Assembly (NCBI GenBank): GCA_036824245.1
Contig: DAITAO010000004.1
Location: forward strand, 12,593 to 76,592
Direction: 5' to 3'
DNA length: 64,000 bases
Source: JACVRM01 sp036824245
GTDB lineage: Bacteria > Actinomycetota > Thermoleophilia > Gaiellales > Gaiellaceae
Below the pieces are notes generated by a model that saw only the letters and a list, made by a program, of their open reading frames with translations, was not told the DNA's origin and did not search any database. This document shows, one piece after another, positions 1 to 8,514 of the stretch; position 1 is the stretch's first letter, and every line of letters begins with the position of its first letter. The position numbers and the translations under genes are program-made.

Positions 1-1779
1 GAGCTCCAGCTCCCCGAAAATCTCGCGCGCTTCCTCGCTCCAGGCGCCCGCGCCGGCCTGCCATTCGGAGGCAAGTCGCCTGTAGAGCTCCGCGTAGCGG
101 TCGTGCGTCTCCCACACTTCGCGTACGACCAGCTGCGGCGCCACGGTGCCGTTCCAGTGGTTCTCCTCGAATCGGAACACGACATCGAAGCGCGCCGGGC
201 GGCGCAGGGAATCGAGGCGCGACCCGAGGCCGAAACCGATCGCCGAGCCGGCAGCGACGCCGTCGTGGCGCACACGGAAGCGCAGGTGGCGGCCGTCCCC
301 GACGGTGGCCGCGTCGGCGAGCTCACAGGCCGGCGTCAGCATGGTCACGGACGGGTTGCCCAGGCCGAAGGGACGCAGCTCCCTGAGCTCCGCGCAAAGG
401 CTGGGCGTCAACTCGCGGCCACGCACGACCGCGTCGACGACCGTGCGAGGCTCGAGGTCGGCGGGTGTCAGGGCCGCGTCGGCGTGCGCCGCGAACACGT
501 CGGCAAAGGCAGCCAAAGCATCCGGCCGCAACGAAAGGCCCGCCGCAGCCCGGTGGCCGCCCCAGCGCTCTAAATGGCTTGCGCAGGCCGCCAGTGCGCC
601 GTGCAGGTCGAAGGCGGGGATGGAGCGCCCCGAGCCCTTCCAGAACGGCTCGGCGCCCGCCACGAGCACGACCGGGCGGTGGTACCGCTCGACGAGTCGC
701 GAGGCGACGATGCCGATCACGCCCTCATGCCAGTCTTCGCCCGCCACCACGTAGCCCCGGCGGCTGCGGGCCGCTTCGGGCCATTCCTCGACCGTGGACA
801 CCGCCTGGCGGAGGATGCGGTCCTCGATCTGCTGTCGCTCGCGGTTCAGCTCCTCGAGCCGCTCGGCGTGTGTGCGCGCCGTTTCGTCGTCCTCGGCGAG
901 CAGCAGCTCGAGGGCGGCCTCCGGTCGGCAGAGGCGGCCGGCGGCGTTGATGCGCGGCGCGAGCCGGAATCCGACGCTGCCCTCGTCGAGCGTGGCGCGA
1001 TCGACCCGCGCGACGCGCATGAGCGCGCGCAGCCCCGGCTTGCTTGTACGTGCCAGCGCCCGGAGCCCCTCGCGGGCGAGGGCGCGGTTCTCGTCCACGA
1101 GCGGCACGACGTCCGCGATGGTCGCGAGCGAAACGAGGTCGAGGTGCTCCTCGAGCACGGCATGGTCGCGTCCGAGTAGGGCTTCGCCCAGCTTGAACAC
1201 GACTCCCGTGCCGCACAGCTCGGGGAACGGGTAGTCGGACGGGCGCGTCGCGACGACCGGGCAGTCGGGCAATTGCCCGCCGGGTCGATGGTGGTCGGTG
1301 ACGATCACATCGAGCCCGCGCGCGCGGGCGCCGGCCACTTCCTCGACGGCCGTGATGCCACAATCGACCGTGAGCACGAGTCCGAAGCCCTCGTCGGCAA
1401 GCCGGCCGAGCGTGTCCGCCGAGACCCCGTACCCTTCCTCGAAGCGGCTCGGCAGGTGCCAGGCGACGTCGGCGCCCAGCTCGCGCAGGAGCAGGACGGC
1501 GAGCGTAGTCGCGCAAATGCCGTCCACGTCGTAGTCGCCGTGCACGCAGATGCGCTTTCCTGCGGCGATCGTGGCCCGTATCACGGCGCAGGCTGCCTCC
1601 ATGTCACCCAGCAGGAAGGGATCGTGCGCGGGGCGTTCGCCGGCCAGGAAGGCGCGAGCGGCCGCAGGGTCCGCGTAGCCGCGTCGTACGAGCACGCGGG
1701 CAGTTGTCTCGGCGACCCCGAGCTCCTCGGCAAGTAGGGCCGCGTCGGCCGGCCGGCAGGGGCGAATCGTCCAGGTCAC
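1..1779 (-). CDS. recJ: Single-stranded-DNA-specific 5'-3' exonuclease RecJ (3' end beyond window)
   Basis: RecJ degrades single-stranded DNA 5' to 3' in recombination and base-excision repair. The reverse-strand reading begins at a GTG (1777-1779) and stays open to the window edge, giving 593 codons; family members are about 560-600 residues, so little is missing. The DHH-phosphoesterase motif HGDYDVDG lies at residues 80-87, followed by TVDCGIT near 138 and VTDHH near 160. The DHHA1 part carries GKGSGRS and GGHRAAAG, and an OB-like C-terminal part follows. The motifs chelate the two catalytic metals. No Shine-Dalgarno is visible. The next gene upstream (2016) is divergent. Confidence 0.95.
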   Translation of the reverse strand, partial: MTWTIRPCRPADAALLAEELGVAETTARVLVRRGYADPAAARAFLAGERPAHDPFLLGDMEAACAVIRATIAAGKRICVHGDYDVDGICATTLAVLLLRELGADVAWHLPSRFEEGYGVSADTLGRLADEGFGLVLTVDCGITAVEEVAGARARGLDVIVTDHHRPGGQLPDCPVVATRPSDYPFPELCGTGVVFKLGEALLGRDHAVLEEHLDLVSLATIADVVPLVDENRALAREGLRALARTSKPGLRALMRVARVDRATLDEGSVGFRLAPRINAAGRLCRPEAALELLLAEDDETARTHAERLEELNRERQQIEDRILRQAVSTVEEWPEAARSRRGYVVAGEDWHEGVIGIVASRLVERYHRPVVLVAGAEPFWKGSGRSIPAFDLHGALAACASHLERWGGHRAAAGLSLRPDALAAFADVFAAHADAALTPADLEPRTVVDAVVRGRELTPSLCAELRELRPFGLGNPSVTMLTPACELADAATVGDGRHLRFRVRHDGVAAGSAIGFGLGSRLDSLRRPARFDVVFRFEENHWNGTVAPQLVVREVWETHDRYAELYRRLASEWQAGAGAWSEEAREIFGELEL

Positions 1780-2003
1780 GGGACGTCTCACCGTACGGAG
1801 GCCTCCGGATGGCGCCGGCTGCGGCCGGGCCGCCCCGGACACGGCCAGAACAGCCGCCTGCGGCCCGCCGTTCGGGAGGCCACCGCTCCTCCTCCCCGCT
1901 GTCGAGCCTAGCCGCGACGGACGCGCGAGACCGTGCCGTATGTGTGCCGGTTCTGTGCCGGTGAGGCTGACGCGCCGTGCTCAAAAGGCGCGGACCTCCG
2001 AGT

Positions 2004-2009
2004 TATCCT
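2004..2009 (+). promoter_or_regulatory. -10 box of a leaderless promoter (TATCCT)
   Basis: TATCCT ends 6 nt before the GTG at 2016, so transcription would begin at or beside the start codon. The same TANNNT-N6/7-start arrangement recurs at many genes in this window and supports 2016 over the longer start at 1977. Confidence 0.55.
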
Positions 2010-2015
2010 CCAGGA

Positions 2016-2474
2016 GTGGCGGAGGCGAACTACAGCTCGGGCGACGACTACCTGGTCGAGTTCCTTGGCTACCAGTTCGCTTTCAAGGAATCGGACTTCG
2101 AGGAGCGCGTGGTCGCGGCCGCGGTGCGGCTGGGCCTGCTGAGCGCCAACGAGCTGGACGAAGACGAAACCGCCGATCTCGTCGAGCTCGCGGCCGACGG
2201 GCGGATCGAGGACCCCCGCAGCCGGCTCGGCCGCTACCTGCTCCGCAATTGGGAACGCGTCGGCTTGATCGGCGACGAGTCACTCGTCTACTGGCTGCGC
2301 AAGCTCGTCTTCCGGGGAGCCTGGCTCGACCACCGCGTGAAGGAGGGGCTGCTCGAGGTGACGTGGGACGAGCACTCGGCGGACTTCGGCTACCGCGACC
2401 CCAACGGCGACCGTGCACTGCTCGAGCTTGCGCCCGTGCCCTCCTGGCACGACGTCCAGTACCGCAGTCCCTGA
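2016..2474 (+). CDS. Hypothetical acidic protein, 152 aa
   Basis: I do not recognise this protein. It is soluble, acidic and rich in charged helix-forming residues, with no signal peptide, membrane segment or catalytic motif visible. The GTG at 2016 is preferred because a TATCCT box sits 6 nt upstream; a longer in-frame GTG start exists at 1977, but the extra residues (MLKRRGPPSYPPG) look non-coding. It is divergent from recJ and is followed 22 bp later by a damaged cupin gene. The even codon use and a clear frame over 450 bp make it a likely real gene of unknown function. Confidence 0.7.
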   Translation: MAEANYSSGDDYLVEFLGYQFAFKESDFEERVVAAAVRLGLLSANELDEDETADLVELAADGRIEDPRSRLGRYLLRNWERVGLIGDESLVYWLRKLVFRGAWLDHRVKEGLLEVTWDEHSADFGYRDPNGDRALLELAPVPSWHDVQYRSP

Positions 2475-2496
2475 ACGGAGAAGCTGATGCCCGAGC

Positions 2497-3051
2497 ATGA
2501 CGAGCGAGCGATCAGCTGTGCGCCGGCGAGGTGAGACCATCAAGGGGTCGCAAGGCGGGCCCCTGACGTTCAAGGTGCGCGGGAGAGCAGACCAACGGGG
2601 CGCTAGCCGCATTCGAGAGCACTGCGGCGCCCGGCCAGAGCCCACCGCTTCACGTGCACGCCAACGAGGATGAGGTCTGGTTTGCCCTGGAGGGAACGCT
2701 GCGCTTCACGGTCGGCGGTGAGGTTCAGAACACCTCGGCCGGCTCGTTCCTATTCATCCCTCGGGGCGTACCGCATACCTGGCAAAACGTAGGTGATGCG
2801 CCCGCACGCATCCTGGCGATCTCTACGCCGGCGGGAATCGAGAAGTTCTCGAGCGCTTCGCGGAGCTTCCGGGCGATGCGCCGGTGCCGGAGGCGTTCCG
2901 CACCATTGGGAGCGAGGCCGGCATGGAGGTCGTCGGTCCGACGCTCGCCGAGTCGGGCCCGCTCTGGCCCCGAGGCGCGGCCGGCTTAGCAGCAGGTCTT
3001 GCGCACACCTCTTATCGGGGACTGTCCCGCGGGACCGGTCGGCCTGCCTAG
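2497..3051 (+). pseudogene. Small cupin-domain protein, broken by two single-base indels
   Basis: Three reading frames joined in order give one coherent small cupin. An N-terminal part from ATG 2497 contains GGPLTFKVRG. A middle part contains the metal-binding motif HVHANEDEVWFALEG and then FIPRGVPHTWQN. A C-terminal part contains FAELPGDAP and GPTLAESGPLWP. Reading through needs one base removed near 2584 and one base added near 2848, where TTCT would be TTCTT. Homologous cupins of about 150 residues end with a similar GPPL-type tail. The corrected frame ends at 3051, overlapping the ruvB stop. It may be a decayed gene or sequence error. Cupins have diverse substrates, so no function is assigned. 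Confidence 0.7.
3017..3028. repeat. Single arm of the GGGAC(A/T)GTCCC dispersed repeat
   Basis: GGGGACTGTCCC lies at the convergent cupin/ruvB junction. It matches the arms of the longer hairpin repeats at 6159, 8407, 44091 and 57289, but only one arm is present here. Confidence 0.4.
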
Positions 3052-4067
3052 AAGAGCTTGGCGCCGGCTTCTTCGGCCGCGATCGTCCCCATGTGGGCGC
3101 GGCCCAACTCCGTGACGATCCGGCCGCGGGGCGTCCGCTGCAGGAAGCCGAGCTGGAGCAAATACGGCTCGTAGACGTCCTCGATCGTGTCCGGCTCCTC
3201 GCCGAGCGCCACTGCCAGCGTCGATAGCCCGACCGGCCCACCGCCGAACTTCTCGACGATCGCCGCCAGCAACTCGCGGTCGGTGCGCTCGAGGCCCTGT
3301 TCGTCGACCTCGTGCAGCTCGAGCGCCTCGGCCGCCACGGCGTCGGTGATGGCGCCCTCGTGCCGCACATCCGCGACGTCGCGCACGCGGCGCAGGATCC
3401 TGTTCGCGATGCGTGGCGTGCCCCGCGAGCGGCGTGCGATCTCGTCGGCCGCGTCGTCGGCGATCTCCACGCCCAGGATGCGGGCCGAGCGGCGCACGAT
3501 CAGCCCCAGCTCGGCCTGCTCGTAGTAGCCGAGCCGGAAGGTCATGCCGAAGCGGTCGCGCAACGGCGTCGTGAGCAGGCCGGTACGCGTCGTCGCACCC
3601 ACGAGCGTGAAGGGCGGCACATCCAGGGTGAGGGTGCGCGCGGCCGGCCCCTGGCCGACGATGATGTCGAGCCGGAAGTCCTCCAGCGCCGGGTAGAGGA
3701 CCTCCTCGACTGCGCGGTTGAGCCGGTGGATCTCGTCGACGAAGAGGACGTCGCGCGCCTCGAGTGCCGTCAGGATCGCCGCCATATCGCCCTTGCGCTC
3801 GAGCGCCGGCCCCGCGATCGTGCGGATGCCAACACCGAGCTCCTCGCGGACGATGAACGCGAGGCTCGTCTTCCCGAGGCCGGGCGGCCCGACCAGCAGG
3901 ACGTGGTCGAGCGCCTCGCCGCGCGCGCGCGCCGCGTCGAGCGCGACGCGCAGCTGCTCCTTGACACGCTCCTGACCGACGAACTCATCCAGGCTGCGCG
4001 GCCGCAGCGAGCGCTCGATCTCGTCGTCGTCCGGCTTCAGCGCCGGCTCCAGGAACTGCTCGGACAC
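3048..4067 (-). CDS. ruvB: Holliday junction branch migration ATPase RuvB
   Basis: RuvB is the hexameric AAA+ motor that drives branch migration of Holliday junctions together with RuvA. The 339-residue length is normal. Visible elements are Walker A GPPGLGKT near residue 60, Walker B DEIHR near 112, the sensor-type GATTRTG near 157, the arginine-finger region around RDRFGM, and a C-terminal winged helix ending HMGTIAAEEAGAKLF. It is the last gene of a ruvC-ruvA-ruvB operon, 7 bp after ruvA. Confidence 0.98.
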   Translation of the reverse strand: MSEQFLEPALKPDDDEIERSLRPRSLDEFVGQERVKEQLRVALDAARARGEALDHVLLVGPPGLGKTSLAFIVREELGVGIRTIAGPALERKGDMAAILTALEARDVLFVDEIHRLNRAVEEVLYPALEDFRLDIIVGQGPAARTLTLDVPPFTLVGATTRTGLLTTPLRDRFGMTFRLGYYEQAELGLIVRRSARILGVEIADDAADEIARRSRGTPRIANRILRRVRDVADVRHEGAITDAVAAEALELHEVDEQGLERTDRELLAAIVEKFGGGPVGLSTLAVALGEEPDTIEDVYEPYLLQLGFLQRTPRGRIVTELGRAHMGTIAAEEAGAKLF

Positions 4068-4074
4068 TAGTGCC

Positions 4075-4641
4075 CTAGGCCGCCTTCAGCGCTTGCCGGA
4101 CGCGCTCTTCCGCCGGCAGCTCCGGATCGACCTCGGCCAGGGCACGCTCGGCCTCGAGCACCGTGTACCCGAGCTCCACGAGGGCATCGCGTGCGATTCG
4201 CTCGTGTCCCGGCCCCTCTCTGGCCGCCGGCAAGTCAGTGGCCGTAGCCAGCTTCTCCTTGAGCTCCAGGACGACTCGCTCTGCGGTCTTCTTGCCGATG
4301 CCCGGGATGGCCTGGAACCGCGCGATGTCCTCGAGCACGATCGCACGCCGCAGTTCCGCGGGCGAAGACCCCGACACGATCGCGAGCGCCACCTTCGGCC
4401 CGACACCCGAGACGGCCAGCAGCTGTGTGAAGAGCTCACGCTCCTCCGCGTCGGCGAACCCGTACAGCTGGAGCACGTCCTCGCGGACGTGCAGGTGGGT
4501 CTCGAGCGTCACCTCGTCGCCGTCTCGCGCCAGGCGCCGCGCCGTGCGCGTCGCGTGCAGCAGGTAGCCCACCCCGCCCACTTCCAGCACCACTCCATCG
4601 GCCGTCTCGCCGGCGAAGCGTCCGCGGAGCCGCGCGATCAC
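4075..4641 (-). CDS. ruvA: Holliday junction DNA-binding protein RuvA
   Basis: RuvA binds the four-way junction as a tetramer and loads RuvB. The 188-residue protein has the N-terminal OB fold (starting MIARLRGRF), paired helix-hairpin-helix motifs (SGVGPKVALAI and IPGIGKKTAERVVLELK), and the flexible C-terminal RuvB-binding helical domain ending ERVRQALKAA. The GTG start overlaps the ruvC stop as GTGA, indicating translational coupling. Confidence 0.97.
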   Translation of the reverse strand: MIARLRGRFAGETADGVVLEVGGVGYLLHATRTARRLARDGDEVTLETHLHVREDVLQLYGFADAEERELFTQLLAVSGVGPKVALAIVSGSSPAELRRAIVLEDIARFQAIPGIGKKTAERVVLELKEKLATATDLPAAREGPGHERIARDALVELGYTVLEAERALAEVDPELPAEERVRQALKAA

Positions 4642-5129
4642 CGCGCCACCGCCTCGAGCAGCGGCGACGCGAGCGCATGGCAGATCGCCACGGCGAGCGC
4701 GTCGGCCGCGTGGCTGGGCGTCGGCTTGCGATCGAGGCTCAGGATCACCTGCACCATACGCTGGACCTGCCCTTTCTCAGCCCGTCCGTAGCCGCACACG
4801 GCCGCTTTGACGCGCGCCGGCGCGTACTCGGCGCAGGAGACACCGTGGGCGGCCGACGCGACCAGCACGGCGCCTCGCGCCTGCCCGACGGAGAGCGCGG
4901 TACGGGCGTCGGCGCCGACGAAGCACTCCTCGAGCGCGACGGCCTCCGGCCCATGTTGGGCGAGGAGGGCCGCGACGCCGTCGAAGATCGTCTTGAGGCG
5001 GATCGCGGGGGGGTCGCCGGCGCGCGTCGTCCACGTGCCGAGATCGATGGCTCGCAGGCGGTTTCCGTCTTGCTGGACGAGTCCGTAGCCGCACGCAGCC
5101 GTTCCGGGGTCGATGCCGAGAACCTTCAC
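4638..5129 (-). CDS. ruvC: Crossover junction endodeoxyribonuclease RuvC
   Basis: RuvC is the dimeric resolvase that nicks Holliday junctions symmetrically. The 163-residue RNase H-like protein has the first catalytic Asp in LGIDPGTAACGYG, the Glu in ALEECFVG, and acidic residues in the C-terminal HAADALAVAICH. It starts with GTG at 5129. A TAACCT box (5136-5141) lies 6 nt upstream and no Shine-Dalgarno is seen, so this is probably the leaderless first gene of ruvCAB. Confidence 0.97.
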   Translation of the reverse strand: MKVLGIDPGTAACGYGLVQQDGNRLRAIDLGTWTTRAGDPPAIRLKTIFDGVAALLAQHGPEAVALEECFVGADARTALSVGQARGAVLVASAAHGVSCAEYAPARVKAAVCGYGRAEKGQVQRMVQVILSLDRKPTPSHAADALAVAICHALASPLLEAVAR

Positions 5130-5259
5130 GGGCAGAGGTTATGAGCGGCGGCGGACGTTCCTGCTCGCGGTTTGCGGCGCCACCACCAGCGTGTCGGCCT
5201 GCGCGTACCCGTCGCTGCCGGCAACTAGCGCCCGCGGCCGGCTCGGCTACCGTTTTTGC

Positions 5260-6129
5260 GTGCTCCGAGGCGTCATTGCGGGTCTCTTCACACTTTTGAT
5301 CCTGTCGTCCACCGCGGCGGGCGGAGTGGTCGAGCGTATTCGAGTCGTCGACGCCGGCCGCCCTGAGACCCAGGTCTTTCCGCCCAGCGTGTTCGTGACC
5401 GTCGAGTCGCCCTCCGACTACGCGGCGCAGGCGCCTGGCACCTGGGCAGGCCCGCAGTTCTGGGCGTACGGCCGCCCCGAGGACAGGGGCACCTCGACGC
5501 TCGAGTGGAGCGTCACGTTCCGCGATCGCACCGACGACGTCGCCCGCACCGCGAAGAGCGCTGCCGTGAACGGATGGCCGGAGGATCAGCACAACGGCAT
5601 CTCCATTCCGCTCCTGGCGGGCGCCCGCCAGGTCGGCACGCTGCCCGGCTTCTTCGTGCTTACGGCCAACCGCGCGCGGTTCGAGGCCGGCCTCGCCGTG
5701 CCGCTCGGGACAGGCGTACAGGCGGTCGTGCGTTTCCTGCTCGGCAGCCCGTCGACCGACATTTCGGCCTGGGGCGACTACCTCGTGATGGGCTCCTTCC
5801 TGGCATCGAGCTGGAACCGCGGCCAGGCCCTGATCGCGCTCTCGAAAGTGCGCGTGGAGGGAAATCTCGCGCCGAAGACGGTGTCGATCCGGCGCGTGCT
5901 CGGGCAGCGCGCCGTACGCGGCAGGGTCGTCGACGCGTTCGTGAACCCGCTCGTCGGCGTGACAGTCGGGCTCGAGCGCTGGGCGGGAGCAGCCTGGGTC
6001 GGCGTACGCACGGGCCGCACGTCCTCCGCAGGGCTGTACCGCATCGCCGTCCCCGGGCGCGGCCGCTTCCGCACCCTCGTCACGAACGCCGGCACGACAG
6101 TGGCGAGCGCACCTGTCGCCGTCCGGTAA
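5260..6129 (+). CDS. Secreted hypothetical protein with C-terminal Ig-like domain
   Basis: The preferred start is GTG 5260: TACCGT lies 6 nt upstream, and the protein then opens with a signal peptide (VLRGVIAGLFTLLILSSTA). A longer reading from 5113 would overlap ruvC. The mature part is beta-rich. Its last 70 or so residues (RGRVVDAFVNPLVGVTVGLE onward) resemble a carboxypeptidase-regulatory or Ig-like beta-sandwich. No enzyme motif is visible. The length is 289 residues. It is divergent from ruvC and convergent with yebC, so no operon context is informative. It is probably an exported or surface protein of unknown role. Confidence 0.75.
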   Translation: MLRGVIAGLFTLLILSSTAAGGVVERIRVVDAGRPETQVFPPSVFVTVESPSDYAAQAPGTWAGPQFWAYGRPEDRGTSTLEWSVTFRDRTDDVARTAKSAAVNGWPEDQHNGISIPLLAGARQVGTLPGFFVLTANRARFEAGLAVPLGTGVQAVVRFLLGSPSTDISAWGDYLVMGSFLASSWNRGQALIALSKVRVEGNLAPKTVSIRRVLGQRAVRGRVVDAFVNPLVGVTVGLERWAGAAWVGVRTGRTSSAGLYRIAVPGRGRFRTLVTNAGTTVASAPVAVR

Positions 6130-6158
6130 CGGCGACTCGACGTAAGCGCGGCGCTGAC

Positions 6159-6186
6159 GGGTCAGTCCCCGCTCGAGGACAGACCC
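6159..6186. repeat. Intergenic inverted repeat (GGGTCAGTCCCC family)
   Basis: The arms GGGTCAGTCCCC and GAGGACAGACCC, separated by 4 nt, form an imperfect hairpin between the convergent ends of the secreted protein and yebC. It belongs to the same family as the copies at 8407, 44091-44247 and 57289-57403. It could act as a bidirectional terminator, but its spread suggests a REP-like element. Confidence 0.6.
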
Positions 6187-6192
6187 TGCGTT

Positions 6193-6948
6193 TCAGACGG
6201 CCACGGCCTCCAGGACCCGTTCGGGGATGTCGAAGTTCGCGTAGACATCCTGGACGTCGTCGTTCTCCTCGAGCGCATCCATCAGCCGCACGATCTTCTT
6301 CGCATCCGACTCCTCGGTGACCTCGATGGTCGTCTTGGGCAGCATCGTGACCTCGGCGGACTCGACGGCGAACCCGGCACGCTCGATCGCATCGCGGACC
6401 GCAGCAAGGTCCTCGGCCGCTGCGGTGACGCGATAGCTCGAGCCGTCGCGCTCGACGTCCTCCGCCCCGCCCTCGGCGGCTGCGAGCGTGAGCTCGTCCT
6501 CGTCTGCCCCGTCGGCTCCGACCAGCACCAGCCCCTTGCGCTCGAAGAGCCACGCTACTGCCCCAGAGGTGCCGAGATTGCCGTCGTGCTTCGCAAAGAC
6601 GTGACGCACGTCTGCCGCGGTGCGGTTGCGGTTGTCCGTCAGCACCTCGACGAGCACGGCCACGCCGCTCGGTCCGTAGCCCTCGTAGACGACCGTCTCG
6701 TACGCTGCCGCATCAGCGTCGGTTCCCGCCCCGCGCGCGATGGCGCGCTCGATGTTGTCCTTCGGCATCGAGTAGGAGCGCGCCTTCTCGATCGCGTTCT
6801 GCAGCGCCAAGTTGGCGGTTGGATCGGCCCCGCCCTCGCGGGCTGCCACGATCAGCGCGCGTGCGAGCTTGGAGAAGAGCTTGCCGCGCTTCGCGTCGGC
6901 CGCGCCCTTCTTGTGCTTGATCGAGGACCACTTGCTATGCCCCGACAT
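6193..6948 (-). CDS. yebC: YebC/PmpR family protein (TACO1-like)
   Basis: This is a YebC-family protein of 251 residues. Members have been described both as DNA-binding regulators and as ribosome-associated factors easing translation of proline stretches. It has the hallmark N-terminus SGHSKWSSIKHKKGAADAKR, the GAGTDADAAAYETVVYEGYG segment, and the NRNRTAADVRHVFAKHDGNL motif. A Shine-Dalgarno (GGAGGCGAAG) precedes the ATG. Its start lies within the last 14 bases of pdxT, so the two are co-transcribed. Confidence 0.96.
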   Translation of the reverse strand: MSGHSKWSSIKHKKGAADAKRGKLFSKLARALIVAAREGGADPTANLALQNAIEKARSYSMPKDNIERAIARGAGTDADAAAYETVVYEGYGPSGVAVLVEVLTDNRNRTAADVRHVFAKHDGNLGTSGAVAWLFERKGLVLVGADGADEDELTLAAAEGGAEDVERDGSSYRVTAAAEDLAAVRDAIERAGFAVESAEVTMLPKTTIEVTEESDAKKIVRLMDALEENDDVQDVYANFDIPERVLEAVAV

Positions 6949-7597
6949 CTTCGCCTCCTGACCGGGCGGCTCCCGCCGGGCGCAGCCCGGCTCCTCCGTC
7001 CTCGCGTCGCTGACCGCGCTCCAGGCCGTCTCTCACAAGACGGAGAAAGAGCTCGTGCACTCGAGTGTCATTCGTGAGCTCCGGATGGAAGGCGGCGACG
7101 AGGAAGCGGCCCTGGCGCAGCAACACCGGATGGCCGTCGTGCTCGGCGAGCACCTCGACCCCAGGACCCGCGTGCTCCACTCGCGGCGCGCGGATGAAAA
7201 CTCCCCGTAGCGTGGGCCCCTCGCCAAGATCGAGATCGGCCTCGAAGCTGGCTACCTGACGCCCGTAGCCGTTGCGGTGCACCACCATGTCGACCGCGCC
7301 GAGCAGGAGCTGGCCGGGAACCCCGTCGAGCGCATCGCGGGCAAGCAGGATCATCCCCGCGCACGTGCCGAGCACCGGGCTCTCGAAGTTCCGGATCGCT
7401 TCTTCGAGCCCGTAGAGCCGGATCAGACGTCCGATCGCCGTCGACTCGCCGCCCGGGATAACCAGACCGTCCAGCCCTTCGAGCTGCTCGGGCTTACGCA
7501 CTTCGACGGGTTGTGCACCGAGTCGCCGCAGCACGCCGGCGTGCTCGCGGACGTTGCCCTGGAGAGCCAGGATGCCGATGCGAGGTGCTCTTCCCAC
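6935..7597 (-). CDS. pdxT: Pyridoxal 5'-phosphate synthase glutaminase subunit PdxT
   Basis: PdxT is a class I glutamine amidotransferase that supplies ammonia to PdxS for direct synthesis of PLP. The nucleophile Cys lies in VLGTCAGMILLA, the oxyanion region in IPGGESTAIG, and the catalytic His-Glu in AFHPELTND. Length is 220 residues. The GTG start at 7597 has TACGAT 6 nt upstream (7604-7609) and no Shine-Dalgarno, so it is probably leaderless. Its partner pdxS lies 0.9 kb upstream on the same strand, separated by a TPR gene. Confidence 0.96.
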   Translation of the reverse strand: MGRAPRIGILALQGNVREHAGVLRRLGAQPVEVRKPEQLEGLDGLVIPGGESTAIGRLIRLYGLEEAIRNFESPVLGTCAGMILLARDALDGVPGQLLLGAVDMVVHRNGYGRQVASFEADLDLGEGPTLRGVFIRAPRVEHAGPGVEVLAEHDGHPVLLRQGRFLVAAFHPELTNDTRVHELFLRLVRDGLERGQRREDGGAGLRPAGAARSGGEDVGA

Positions 7598-7625
7598 GCG
7601 GCAATCGTAACGACGCTGCGCCGGG

Positions 7626-8381
7626 CTACTCCGAGCGCAACTCGGCCAGCTGGGCCTCGGCGAACACGAGGACGCGGTCGCCGCCCACCACGCGCAGCAG
7701 GTCGCACGCCTGCTGCGTCATCTCGAGGGCCTCGTCGCGGCGACCCCGCTGTGCGCGCACACCGGCGACCGCGAGCAGCTGTGCGGCCTCACCGGGGATC
7801 CACCCCACGCGTCGGCGCAGCTCGAGCGTCTCCGAGTGACGTCGCTCGGCCGCATCCAGATCGCCCGCTTCCTCGTCGCAAAAGGCGACGTGCCGGAGCG
7901 CGTAGGAAGCGAGGATGTCATCGCCGAGCGCGCTCGCCCGCTCGTAGGACTCTTCGAAGAGCGGCCGCGAAGTCTCGTGATCGCCGCGCACCACCTGGTG
8001 GAGGAGCCCGACGTGGAAGAGCGACTCGGCGATGCCGCGCTCGTCGCCGAGCTCGCGGCGCAGCTCGAGCGCACGCTCGAAGTAGTCGAGCTGGCCGGGC
8101 GGCTCGCCGCGCGACCGGTCGTCCAAAAACGAGGTGTGCAGGGCGAGGCCGCGACGAGCCAGCGCGAATGCCTCGAGCCGACGGTCCCCGCGCGCGCGGG
8201 CGACCATCTCCACGGCGTCGATCGCCTCGGCCAGATCGGAAGAGCGATCCCGCGCGAGCATGTTCTCGTCGGCGAGCACGAGCACACGCTCGACGAGCGC
8301 TTCGGGATCGTCGCGGTGGGCCAGCTCGTCGAGCGCGTCTTGCCAGCGCCCCGCCAGCCTGAGCTCCGTTGCGATCGGCAT
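7626..8381 (-). CDS. Tetratricopeptide-repeat protein
   Basis: The 251-residue, all-helical protein contains at least four TPR-like units, for example QLDYFERALELRRELGDERG, RPLFEESYERASALGDD and AERRHSETLELRRRVG. It has no signal peptide and no fused catalytic or DNA-binding domain. It is probably a scaffold, or resembles the C-terminal half of MalT/LuxR-type TPR regulators. TAGGCT (8388-8393) lies 6 nt before the ATG. It sits between pdxS and pdxT on the same strand, but each gene has its own start box, so a joint function is uncertain. Confidence 0.85.
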   Translation of the reverse strand: MPIATELRLAGRWQDALDELAHRDDPEALVERVLVLADENMLARDRSSDLAEAIDAVEMVARARGDRRLEAFALARRGLALHTSFLDDRSRGEPPGQLDYFERALELRRELGDERGIAESLFHVGLLHQVVRGDHETSRPLFEESYERASALGDDILASYALRHVAFCDEEAGDLDAAERRHSETLELRRRVGWIPGEAAQLLAVAGVRAQRGRRDEALEMTQQACDLLRVVGGDRVLVFAEAQLAELRSE

Positions 8382-8406
8382 CGCGCCAGCCTAATCGCAG
8401 CCTGAC

Positions 8407-8434
8407 GGGACAGTCACCATTCGGGCACAGTTCC
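8407..8434. repeat. Degenerate copy of the GGGACAGTCCCC hairpin repeat
   Basis: GGGACAGTCACC and GGGCACAGTTCC flank a 4-nt loop, matching the family at 44091 and 57289 with several mismatches. It lies in the 133-bp gap between pdxS and the TPR gene. Confidence 0.5.
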
Positions 8435-8514
8435 TGCAAAAGCCGCAGGCGCGGCTCCGGCGCGTCGGATCTGAAGGAGGGTGCTCGCCGGGGAACCACG
8501 GGTTCCCCGTGCGA

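Noticed and set aside
3312..4070. Long forward reading opposite ruvB
   Set aside because: It mirrors ruvB codons on the other strand and has the Arg/Ala-rich composition of high-G+C shadow frames.
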